Source of the DNA: Frondihabitans sp.
GTDB taxonomy: Bacteria > Actinomycetota > Actinomycetes > Actinomycetales > Microbacteriaceae
NCBI GenBank assembly: GCA_025464735.1
Contig: JAODMX010000278.1
Location: 1 to 6,459, forward strand
Length of the DNA: 6,459 bases
Direction: 5' to 3'
Positions 1 to 6,021 of this stretch are shown in pieces. Positions within the stretch are counted from its first letter, which is position 1. Each line of letters starts with the position of its first letter. The position numbers and the translations under genes are program-made. The notes under the pieces were generated by a model. That model saw only the letters and a program-made list of their open reading frames with translations, was not told the DNA's origin and searched no databases.

Positions 1-119
1 GTGGTCGCGGGCCCCGCCGGGGCCGCCGTCCAGGTGGACCGCCTCGTCGGGGCATCTCGTTCGCCGGGTGAATGGTGCGTGCTGGCGAAGATTTCGTCCC
101 AGGAGGGTTCGTCTGCCAC
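1..119 (-). CDS. mltG: Probable endolytic transglycosylase MltG, N-terminal fragment (cut by window edge)
   Basis: Only the first 39 codons are present; the gene continues beyond base 1. The fragment starts at a GTG three bases after the ruvX stop, in the same frame, and begins VADEPSWDEIFASTHHSPGE before a Thr/Arg/Pro/Ala-rich stretch. This resembles the long cytoplasmic tail that precedes the single membrane helix of actinobacterial MltG (YceG-like) proteins. No membrane segment or catalytic residue lies inside the window, so the name rests on this N-terminal style and on the known actinobacterial order alaS-ruvX-mltG-aro genes. MltG cuts nascent peptidoglycan strands in the membrane and is thought to end glycan synthesis. 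A weak Shine-Dalgarno-like GAGAG lies about 10 bases upstream, inside ruvX, so translational coupling to ruvX is likely. An ATG at 126-124 is out of frame and was not chosen. Confidence 0.6.
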   Translation of the reverse strand, partial: MADEPSWDEIFASTHHSPGERDAPTRRSTWTAAPAGPAT

Positions 120-122
120 GTG

Positions 123-629
123 TCATCGTCTCTCGTCGGGGGCGGCCTCGACTGCTACGAGGGAGCCCGGTGGACGTCCGCTCGATCGTTCGAGGTCGAT
201 CGCGTGCTGCACGATTATAACGGCGGCGACCTGATCGACAACGGAACGTTGCTTCTTGGCGGGGCGACCGGACGCCCGGAGCGCGCTTTGCGCCGTGACC
301 GTCGAGAGGCGTTCGTCGACGAGACGAACTGGAATCGGCGCGGTGTGTGCTGCAAGACGGGTTGCAAATTCGCGCGCGTCGCCGGTCGAAGCGGTGTCGC
401 CGCCGGACAACGAGAGGGGTAGCCCGACGATTACCTCGACGGCGTCCAGCTCCTGGACGTGGCCGACAATCGCTCGGATGTCGTCGCCCGTGACTCCTGA
501 CCTCGCCACGGTCTCGACCGGAGTCGCGATCAACGCGTCGGGGTCGGTTCGGGCGACGCCGATGCGGACTTTGCCCACGTCGACGCCGACCCGCACGCCC
601 CGGCGTAAACCGGGTGCCTCGTCAGTCAC
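123..629 (-). CDS. ruvX: Putative Holliday junction resolvase RuvX/YqgF
   Basis: A 168-residue protein of the YqgF/RuvX family, with an RNase H fold; members usually have about 140-170 residues. The visible family motifs, in order, are GVDVGKVRIGVA (residues 15-26, with Asp17), VIVGLPLSLSGG (66-77), VRLVDERLSTVTAQ (101-114, with Glu106) and KKQRSVVDQVAAVIIVQ (125-141, with Asp132). Asp17, Glu106 and Asp132 match the expected acidic metal-binding set. The family is linked to Holliday junction resolution and, in E. coli, to maturation of the 16S rRNA 5' end; which role applies here cannot be read from sequence. The start is a GTG that overlaps the alaS stop as GTGA, with only a weak G-rich Shine-Dalgarno, so translation is probably coupled to alaS. 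The last residues, after about position 150, are a poorly conserved charged tail. mltG follows three bases after the stop. Confidence 0.93.
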   Translation of the reverse strand: MTDEAPGLRRGVRVGVDVGKVRIGVARTDPDALIATPVETVARSGVTGDDIRAIVGHVQELDAVEVIVGLPLSLSGGDTASTGDAREFATRLAAHTAPIPVRLVDERLSTVTAQSALRASGRPAKKQRSVVDQVAAVIIVQHAIDLERSSGRPPGSLVAVEAAPDERR

Positions 630-3298
630 GCCCCGGCGATTCCGCGGATCGCGTCGACGATCGCCGACAACGCCTGCGGAATTGCGGAGGTATCGGAGCC
701 GCCGCCCTGGGCCAGGTCGTCTTTGCCGCCGCCGCCGCCGCCGAGGACACCGGCCGCCGTACGAGCAAGCTGACCGGCCTTGACGCCGGCGTCTCGGGCT
801 CCCGCCGTCGTCGCGACGATTACTGCGGGCTTCCCCGAAACATCGGCCGCCAGAGCGACGACGGTCGCCGAGGACGAGCCGAGACGCTCCCTGACCGATA
901 TCGCGAGCGCGCGAAGGTCGTCTGTGGACTTGATCGAACCGAGCGACTCGGCGACGACGGTCACCGCCCCGACGGAGGTGGCCTTCTCGACGAGAGCCGG
1001 AACTCGCGTGCTCAGAGCCGCGGACTCAAACTCGGCGATGCGCTTCTCGGCCGTCTTCAGCTGAGCGGTGAGATCGGCGATGCGGTCGGGTAGCTGCTCG
1101 CGTGGTGTCTTCAGCGAGGAGGTGAGCTGGTTGACGATCGTGCGTTCTGTCGCGAAGTCTCTGAAAGCGTCGACACCCACGAGGGACTCGACTCGCCGGT
1201 TGGATGACCCGATCGACGCCTCGCTGACGAGGTTGATCAGCCCGATCTGCGACGAATTCGACACGTGCGTGCCGGCGCAGAGCTCACGCGACCACGGACC
1301 GCCGATGTCGACCATGCGGACTTCCTCGCCGTACTTCTCACCGAACAGCGCCATCGCGCCCAGCGCGCGCGCTTCGTCGAGAGGCAGGATCCTGGTGGTC
1401 ACCTCAAGATCGTCGCGAATCTTTGAATTCGCGATGTCTTCGATCTCGCTCCGGGTGTCGGGCGACAGGGGGTTCGACCAGTTGAAGTCGAGCCGCATGT
1501 AGCCGGCCCTGTTGTAGGACCCCGCCTGGTGTGCCTCGGGACCGAGGACCTGGCGAAGCGCCGCGTGGATGAGGTGGGTCGCCGAGTGCGCCTGGGTCGC
1601 GCCCCGGCGATAGGTGGGGTCGACGACACTGGTCGCTTCGTCGCCGACGCCGACCTCGCCGGCGCGGACCTGGACGCGATGGCTGATCAGGCCCTTGACG
1701 GGCTTTTGCACATCGAGCACCTCGAGGTCGAAACCGCGGCCGACGATGCTGCCCGCGTCTGCCTCCTGGCCGCCGGACTCGGCGTAGAGCGACGTCTCTC
1801 GGAGGATCACTTCGGCGATGTCGCCGGCGACCGCACGGTCGACCGATTGACCGTCGACGATGATTCCCAGGATGCGCGACTCGGTGTTCAGAAAGTCGTA
1901 CCCGGTGAATACGGTCTCACCCTGGGCGCGGAACGCGGAATACACGCTGAGGTCGGCGAGAGCCGTCTTGCGGTTCTTCGCATCTGCCTTCGCGCGGGTG
2001 CGCTGTTCGGTCATGAGTCGATCGAAGGCGTCGCGGTCGACGGTCAGACCCTGCTCTTCGGCAATCTCGAGAGTGAGGTCGATTGGGAAGCCGAAGGTGT
2101 CGTGCAGGAGGAACGCGGTGTCGCCCTTCAGCTGCTTCTTGTTCTCTTTCTGCGTCTCGACGACGGCGAGATCGAGGATGCTCGTACCCGCGGTCAGCGT
2201 GCGGAGGAAGGTTTCTTCTTCGGCGTAGGCCAGGCGCGAAATGCGGTCGTAGTCGGTCTCGACCTCGGGGTAGGCCGCCTTCATGGCCTCACGAGATGCC
2301 GGGAAAAGCTCGGGGAACGTGGCGTCTTCGACACCGAGGAGGCGCATGGAGCGAACCGATCGGCGGAGGAGGCGACGGAGGATGTAGCCGCGCCCCTCAT
2401 TGGACGGCGTGACGCCGTCGGTCATCAGCATGAGTGAGGAGCGGACGTGGTCGGCGATCACCCGCATCCGGATGTCGTCTTCGTGCACAGCGCCGTAGCG
2501 GCGGCCGGAAAGCTCGGCCGCGCGGTCGAGGACCGGCCGCACCTGGTCGATCTCGTACATGTTGTCGACGCCCTGCTTCAAGAACGCGACCCGCTCGAGG
2601 CCCATGCCGGTGTCGATGTTCTTGCGGGGCAGCTCGCCGAGGATCTCGAACTCGGTCTTCGACGTCCCTTCGCCGCGCTGGTACTGCATGAAGACGAGGT
2701 TCCAGATCTCGACGTAACGGTCATCGTCGGTGGCTGGGCCGCCGTCGACACCGTATGCGGGACCGCGGTCGAAGAAGATTTCGGAGCACGGGCCGGCGGG
2801 CCCGGGCTGGCCTGTCGACCAGTAGTTGGTGTCTTTGTCGAGGCGCTGGATGCGCTCGTCGGGGAGCCCGGCGATCTTCTTCCAGAGACGGATCGCCTCA
2901 TCGTCGTCTTTGTAGACCGTGACCCAGAGGTCTTTGGGGTCGAACCCGTAGAGACCATCGGACTCGCTGCCCGTGAGGAGCTCCCAGGCGTAGGCGATGG
3001 CCTCCTCTTTGAAGTAGTCGCCGAACGAGAAGTTGCCGTTCATCTGGAAGAACGTGCCGTGGCGCGGTGTCTTCCCGACTTCTTCGATGTCGTTCGTGCG
3101 AATGCACTTCTGCACGCTTGTCGCACGGGGATAGGGGGCGGGCACCAGGCCAGAGAGATACGGGATGAAGGGCACCATGCCGGCGACCGTGAAGAGGAGA
3201 CTGGGGTCGTCGCTCACGAGCGAAGCCGAGGGCACGACGGTGTGGCCACGGCTGCCGAAGTAGTCGAGCCAGCGATTGCGGATGTCAGCGGTCTGCAT
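626..3298 (-). CDS. alaS: Alanyl-tRNA synthetase
   Basis: A full-length 890-residue class II alanine-tRNA ligase, which charges tRNA-Ala in the cytoplasm. The catalytic core occupies roughly residues 1-250 and contains the highly conserved block HGTFFQMNGNFSFGDYFKEE (80-99), the segment GQPGPAGPCSEIFFDRG (163-179) and DTGMGLERVAF (229-239). A tRNA-recognition region follows, including VTPSNEGRGYILRRLLRR (296-313). The editing domain, which clears mischarged Ser- and Gly-tRNA-Ala, carries the zinc or metal ligands HSATH (His571, His575) and CAGTH (Cys674, His678). A coiled-coil-like stretch around 735-760 leads into the C-Ala domain with a hexaglycine run at 853-858 and a final GGGSDT. No expected element is missing. 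The ATG start has a GAGAG Shine-Dalgarno at 3305-3309, six bases upstream. The stop overlaps the ruvX start. The 56 bases upstream show no T-box or terminator, so it is probably cotranscribed with the small membrane gene. Confidence 0.98.
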   Translation of the reverse strand: MQTADIRNRWLDYFGSRGHTVVPSASLVSDDPSLLFTVAGMVPFIPYLSGLVPAPYPRATSVQKCIRTNDIEEVGKTPRHGTFFQMNGNFSFGDYFKEEAIAYAWELLTGSESDGLYGFDPKDLWVTVYKDDDEAIRLWKKIAGLPDERIQRLDKDTNYWSTGQPGPAGPCSEIFFDRGPAYGVDGGPATDDDRYVEIWNLVFMQYQRGEGTSKTEFEILGELPRKNIDTGMGLERVAFLKQGVDNMYEIDQVRPVLDRAAELSGRRYGAVHEDDIRMRVIADHVRSSLMLMTDGVTPSNEGRGYILRRLLRRSVRSMRLLGVEDATFPELFPASREAMKAAYPEVETDYDRISRLAYAEEETFLRTLTAGTSILDLAVVETQKENKKQLKGDTAFLLHDTFGFPIDLTLEIAEEQGLTVDRDAFDRLMTEQRTRAKADAKNRKTALADLSVYSAFRAQGETVFTGYDFLNTESRILGIIVDGQSVDRAVAGDIAEVILRETSLYAESGGQEADAGSIVGRGFDLEVLDVQKPVKGLISHRVQVRAGEVGVGDEATSVVDPTYRRGATQAHSATHLIHAALRQVLGPEAHQAGSYNRAGYMRLDFNWSNPLSPDTRSEIEDIANSKIRDDLEVTTRILPLDEARALGAMALFGEKYGEEVRMVDIGGPWSRELCAGTHVSNSSQIGLINLVSEASIGSSNRRVESLVGVDAFRDFATERTIVNQLTSSLKTPREQLPDRIADLTAQLKTAEKRIAEFESAALSTRVPALVEKATSVGAVTVVAESLGSIKSTDDLRALAISVRERLGSSSATVVALAADVSGKPAVIVATTAGARDAGVKAGQLARTAAGVLGGGGGGKDDLAQGGGSDTSAIPQALSAIVDAIRGIAGA

Positions 3299-3354
3299 GG
3301 TGATCTCTCAGATCTGAAGCGTCGAAGGAGTTTGTCTAGGTCGGCGGTGGGCGA

Positions 3355-3537
3355 CTAGGCCCGATCGCGGAGCTCGGCTTCACGGCTGTGGTACCCGTCG
3401 ACGACGGCTGCGGTGAACTGCTTGAGCCGACTGTCGAGACCGGTGAAGAACTCCTGCCCCTGCTCCGTCTGGTTGATCTTGTGCGCAAGGAGGAAACCCC
3501 CGGCGACTCCGACGGCGAGCAGGAAGAGGTACTTCAC
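3355..3537 (-). CDS. Conserved-looking 60-residue single-pass membrane protein, function unknown
   Basis: The frame is open further upstream, but the start is set at a GTG at 3537 because a strong AAGGAG Shine-Dalgarno (3546-3551) lies eight bases before it and because upstream translation looks random. The 60-residue product begins VKYLFLLAVGVAGGFLLAHK, one hydrophobic helix at about residues 3-18 with small-residue packing positions. It is followed by a polar, likely amphipathic cytoplasmic part (INQTEQGQEFFTGLDSRLKQ, then FTAAVVDGYHSREAELRDRA). There is no cleavage site, lipobox or cysteine, so it is probably an N-terminally anchored protein with a short cytoplasmic helix. It sits between rpsD and alaS, where other actinobacteria such as Streptomyces carry small membrane proteins (DUF948 and DUF6167 types). 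It may be their counterpart, but I see no motif that proves it. It is probably the first gene of the alaS-ruvX-mltG block. Confidence 0.82.
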   Translation of the reverse strand: MKYLFLLAVGVAGGFLLAHKINQTEQGQEFFTGLDSRLKQFTAAVVDGYHSREAELRDRA

Positions 3538-3569
3538 GGATGGATCTCCTTCTGGGTGAACTGCCGTCA

Positions 3570-3575
3570 ATCCTA
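3570..3575 (-). promoter_or_regulatory. Candidate -10 element for the small membrane gene and alaS block
   Basis: On the minus strand TAGGAT fits the actinobacterial TANNNT -10 pattern and lies downstream of the rpsD hairpin. A start near 3563 would give a leader of about 26 bases that carries the AAGGAG site. No convincing -35 element is seen at 16-18 bases (the hexamer there is near GACGTC), so support comes only from the -10 match and the position. Confidence 0.35.
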
Positions 3576-3616
3576 GTTGGAACGCAGCTGAGGACGTCCC
3601 GGTTGTCCACAGGGAT

Positions 3617-3658
3617 GACGAAGGGAGCAGACCCACCATGTGGGCTGCTCCCTCCGTC
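3617..3658 (-). terminator. Strong hairpin after rpsD, intrinsic terminator without U-tract
   Basis: The arms are GACG at 3617-3620 with CGTC at 3655-3658, AGGGAGCAG at 3622-3630 with CTGCTCCCT at 3645-3653, and CCCAC at 3632-3636 with GTGGG at 3640-3644, around a three-base CAT loop. There is one A/C mismatch (3621/3654) and one bulged A (3631). The structure begins 15 bases beyond the rpsD stop. In the direction of rpsD transcription it is not followed by a U-run, which is common for actinobacterial terminators. It could also act as an RNA-stabilising 3' end or a partial attenuator that lets some transcripts reach alaS. Confidence 0.75.
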
Positions 3659-3673
3659 GTGCCGTTCGAGTGC

Positions 3674-4303
3674 TTAGCGGGCTGCGTAGTACTCGACGAC
3701 CAGCTGGACTTCACAGGTCACGGGGACCTCGGCGCGCTTCGGGCGACGCACGAGGCGCGCCTGCAGCTTGTCGATCTCGACCTCGAGGTAACCCGGAACC
3801 TTGGGGAGCACGTCGACGTGACCGCCGGCTGCTGCGACCTGGAAGGGTTCCATCGACTCGCTCTTGGGCTTGACGTGAATCATCTGGCCGAGCTTCACGC
3901 GGAACGACGGGCGGTCGACGAGTTTTCCGTCAACAAGGATGTGACGGTGCACAACCATCTGGCGGGCCTGAGCCGTGGTACGGGCGAAGCCAGCGCGCAG
4001 GACCAGGGCGTCGAGGCGCTCCTCGAGAAGCTCGACGAGGTTCTCACCGGTCAGGCCGCGAGACTTACGGGCCTCTTCGAAGACGATCTTGAGCTGGGCT
4101 TCGCGAATGCCGTACTGGGCGCGCAAACGCTGCTTCTCGCGGAGACGAACGGCGTAGTCGCTGTCGGTCTTGCGCTTGGTGCGGCCGTGCTCGCCGGGAG
4201 CGTAAGGACGCTTCTCCAGGTAGCGGGCGGCCTTCGGGGTCAGCGCGATGCCGAGGGCACGCGACAGACGGGTCTTGCTACGAGTACGTGACTTGGTGGA
4301 CAC
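3674..4303 (-). CDS. rpsD: 30S ribosomal protein S4
   Basis: A 209-residue S4 protein, a primary 16S rRNA binder that starts assembly of the 30S body. The N-terminal domain is basic (MSTKSRTRSKTRLSRALGIA, with start Met encoded by GTG), followed by KRPYAPGEHGRTKRK (31-45) and the conserved YAVRLREKQRLRAQYGIRE (50-68). The S4 RNA-binding domain runs from about residue 98 to 158, with the signature LEERLDALVLRAGFARTTAQ starting at 93 and continuing through VVHRHILVDG. The N-terminal part has no cysteine, so it is the zinc-free (C-minus) form; the only cysteine is Cys197. The GTG start is supported by AAGGA at 4308-4312, four bases upstream. The gene stands alone rather than in the rpsM-rpsK-rpsD-rpoA operon, has its own 200-base upstream region and ends in a hairpin. 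Confidence 0.98.
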   Translation of the reverse strand: MSTKSRTRSKTRLSRALGIALTPKAARYLEKRPYAPGEHGRTKRKTDSDYAVRLREKQRLRAQYGIREAQLKIVFEEARKSRGLTGENLVELLEERLDALVLRAGFARTTAQARQMVVHRHILVDGKLVDRPSFRVKLGQMIHVKPKSESMEPFQVAAAGGHVDVLPKVPGYLEVEIDKLQARLVRRPKRAEVPVTCEVQLVVEYYAAR

Positions 4304-4428
4304 GGTTTCCTTAATCTGATCTTGTCGAAAGAGATGAGCGACCGCCAGGCGCGCCAGCGCCGATGGTCATAACAAGAGGGGTGAGTGCCGCGGTGGTCGA
4401 CCGGCTACAGGTCGTCACACCTTGGTCA

Positions 4429-4459
4429 GGGTGTCGTGAGCAGCCGCGCGTAGACACCC
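4429..4459 (-). repeat. Inverted repeat upstream of rpsD (possible leader hairpin or operator)
   Basis: GGGTGTC at 4429-4435 and GACACCC at 4453-4459 form seven perfect pairs, plus a G-U pair outside, around a 17-base interior. The left arm can also pair partly with CACACC at 4416-4421, which suggests alternative folds. It lies 47 bases beyond the rarA stop and about 125 bases before the rpsD start. It could be a rpsD leader element, an operator or a weak rarA terminator; there is no U-run. The long loop makes its stability uncertain. Confidence 0.35.
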
Positions 4460-4478
4460 CAAAGACAGGCGCGGTCAA
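4449..4478 (-). promoter_or_regulatory. Candidate rpsD promoter P2, overlapping P1
   Basis: TTGACC (4473-4478) is a very good -35 hexamer and is followed after 18 bases by TCTACG (4449-4454), a poor -10. Its -35 overlaps the -10 of P1 by one base, so the two would exclude each other. The right arm of the inverted repeat covers its -10. It is an alternative to P1, less likely because of the -10. Confidence 0.3.
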
Positions 4479-4507
4479 GCGTACACGACAAAGGTGGTTG
4501 GAGTCAC
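4478..4507 (-). promoter_or_regulatory. Candidate rpsD promoter P1
   Basis: On the minus strand GTGACT (4502-4507) and TACGCT (4478-4483) are separated by 18 bases. TACGCT fits TANNNT, and GTGACT matches four of six bases of TTGACA. The -35 overlaps the rarA stop codon. The start would fall near 4472, giving a leader of about 170 bases. Confidence 0.4.
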
Positions 4508-5916
4508 TCACCGCGCACGATGCGTCGGAGTCGCTCCAGCCGGGCGGCGACGTCGCGTTCGTTGCCGTTGGCGGTCGGCTCGTAGTAGTTGCTGCCCAGA
4601 AGGGTGTCCGGGAGGTACTGCTGCTCGACCACTCCGAACTCGGAGTCGTGGGCGTACTTGTAGCCCTTGCCGTGGCCGAGGCGCTTGGCACCGGGATAGT
4701 GGGCGTCGCGCAGGTGCTTCGGAACGCGCCCCGCTTTGCCGGCGCGAACGTCGGCGATCGCCTGGTCGATCCCGAGGTACGCGCGGTTGGATTTCGGGGC
4801 GGTGGCCAGGTAGACGACCGCCTCGGCCAGGGGGATGCGCCCCTCGGGCATTCCGATCATCTGGACCGCGTCGGCGGCGGCCATCGCAATCACCAGCGCT
4901 TGCGGGTCGGCCATTCCGATGTCTTCCGATGCGGAGATGATGATGCGGCGCGCGATGAACCGGGGATCCTCCCCCGCCTCGATCATGCGAGCCAGATAGT
5001 GCAGCGCCGCGTCGACGTCGGAGCCGCGCACCGACTTGATGAAGGCGGAGATGACGTCGTAGTGCTCGTCGCCGTTGCGGTCGTAGCGCAGGAGGGCGCG
5101 ATCAACCGACTGCGCGACGAGTTCGGCCGTGATCAAAGGCCGACCCGCAGGATCCGGAACCCCGTCGTCGTCGTCGTCGGACTCAGCCTCGTCGAGAGCG
5201 TCGTCGTCGCCCGCCTCGCTCGCAGCGAGAGCCCAGGCCGACTGCGCGGACGCCTCGAGCGCCGTCAGGGCCCGGCGGGCGTCGCCCGAGGCAAGCCGCA
5301 CGATCATGGCAAGGGCCTCGTCGTCGACAGCGACGGCGTCGGCCAGCCCGCGTTGGTCGTGCACGGCGCGTTCGACGAGCTCTTTGAGGTCGTCGTCGCT
5401 GAGCTGTTCGAGAGTGAGAAGCAGGGAGCGGCTGAGGAGAGGGGTGATGACCGAGAACGACGGGTTTTCGGTCGTTGCGGCGATGAGGATCACCCAGCCG
5501 TTCTCGACGCCCGGAAGGAGTGCGTCCTGCTGGGCCTTGGTGAACCGGTGGATCTCGTCGAGGAAGAGGACAGTCGTCGTGCCGTAGAGGTCGCGGTTGG
5601 AGAGCGCCTTCTCCATGACCGCACGGACGTCGCGCACGCCGGCGGTGACGGCCGAGAGCTCGACGAACTGTCGCCCGGACGAATGGGCAACGGCCTGGGC
5701 CAGCGTCGTCTTGCCAGTGCCCGGCGGGCCCCAGAGGATGACGGAGACGGCCCCTGACTCACCCGAGCTGTCGGAAGCGAGTTGGACGAGGGGCGACCCC
5801 GGACGCAGGAGGTGCTTCTGCCCCGCCACCTCGTCGAGGCTCGTCGGACGCATGCGCACAGCCAACGGAGTGGAACTCTGTCGCCGCGCCTGCGCACTCC
5901 GCGAGAGGGGACTCAT
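4504..5916 (-). CDS. rarA: Replication-associated recombination protein A (RarA/MgsA), AAA+ ATPase
   Basis: A 470-residue clamp-loader-like AAA+ ATPase that acts at stalled forks and single-strand/double-strand DNA junctions. After the typical [20 protein letters not shown] (17-36), Walker A is GPPGTGKT (63-70), Walker B is [10 protein letters not shown] (116-125, Asp120 and Glu121), the sensor 1 region is AATTENPSF (146-154), the arginine finger is in LLSRS (Arg163) and sensor 2 is SGDARRAL (210-217). The C-terminal tetramerisation domain contains [17 protein letters not shown] (325-341), [18 protein letters not shown] (360-377) and [20 protein letters not shown] (417-436). A very acidic insertion of about 25 residues (236-256) separates the AAA+ lid from the C-terminal domain and explains most of the extra length over the E. 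coli protein of about 447. The ATG start is fixed by an in-frame stop three codons upstream. No Shine-Dalgarno is visible; the mRNA is probably leaderless. Confidence 0.96.
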   Translation of the reverse strand: MSPLSRSAQARRQSSTPLAVRMRPTSLDEVAGQKHLLRPGSPLVQLASDSSGESGAVSVILWGPPGTGKTTLAQAVAHSSGRQFVELSAVTAGVRDVRAVMEKALSNRDLYGTTTVLFLDEIHRFTKAQQDALLPGVENGWVILIAATTENPSFSVITPLLSRSLLLTLEQLSDDDLKELVERAVHDQRGLADAVAVDDEALAMIVRLASGDARRALTALEASAQSAWALAASEAGDDDALDEAESDDDDDGVPDPAGRPLITAELVAQSVDRALLRYDRNGDEHYDVISAFIKSVRGSDVDAALHYLARMIEAGEDPRFIARRIIISASEDIGMADPQALVIAMAAADAVQMIGMPEGRIPLAEAVVYLATAPKSNRAYLGIDQAIADVRAGKAGRVPKHLRDAHYPGAKRLGHGKGYKYAHDSEFGVVEQQYLPDTLLGSNYYEPTANGNERDVAARLERLRRIVRGE

Positions 5917-5924
5917 GATCAGTC

Positions 5925-5930
5925 ATGGTA
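5925..5930 (-). promoter_or_regulatory. Candidate -10 element of rarA, predicting a leaderless mRNA
   Basis: TACCAT on the minus strand fits TANNNT. The rarA ATG begins eight bases after it, where transcription itself would be expected to start, so the leader would be 0-3 bases. A GTGACT at 5946-5951 is the best -35-like hexamer but its 15-base spacing is short. Confidence 0.45.
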
Positions 5931-5984
5931 GACCGGACCACCGACAGTCACCCCTGCCTGCAGCGCTCGGCCTCCGTGCTCCGT

Positions 5985-5990
5985 TACAGT
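5985..5990 (+). promoter_or_regulatory. Candidate -10 element of the peptidyl-prolyl isomerase gene
   Basis: TACAGT fits TANNNT. A start near 5997 gives a leader of about 25 bases holding the GGAGG ribosome binding site at 6013-6017. No good -35 is seen. With the rarA element this makes the 105-base spacer 5917-6021 a divergent promoter region; nothing else is visible in it. Confidence 0.35.
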
Positions 5991-6021
5991 TCAGGCTGGA
6001 CCATCGCCCTATGGAGGATCA

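Noticed and set aside
725..742. Six tandem GCC triplets on the plus strand
   Set aside because: They encode the hexaglycine run of the AlaRS C-terminal domain, a normal family feature.
3299..3354. Possible T-box or attenuator before alaS
   Set aside because: The spacer is only 56 bases, with no terminator stem, T-box sequence or specifier loop visible.
1529..3358. Two plus-strand open frames of about 300 codons each opposite alaS
   Set aside because: They mirror alaS codons, have biased composition and no recognisable domain; alaS is complete and unambiguous on the other strand.
3638..4291. 217-codon plus-strand frame opposite rpsD
   Set aside because: Antisense shadow of rpsD; it begins inside the rpsD terminator hairpin and resembles no family I know.
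4341..4361. GC-rich GGCGCGCC-containing palindromic stretch before rpsD
   Set aside because: The symmetric core is only eight bases and the flanks mismatch; such GC palindromes are expected by chance at this composition.
4363..5757. 464-codon open frame on the plus strand opposite rarA
   Set aside because: It is fully antisense to a well-recognised rarA, has low-complexity Val/Gly/Arg/Asp-rich composition typical of high-GC shadow frames and shows no family motif.
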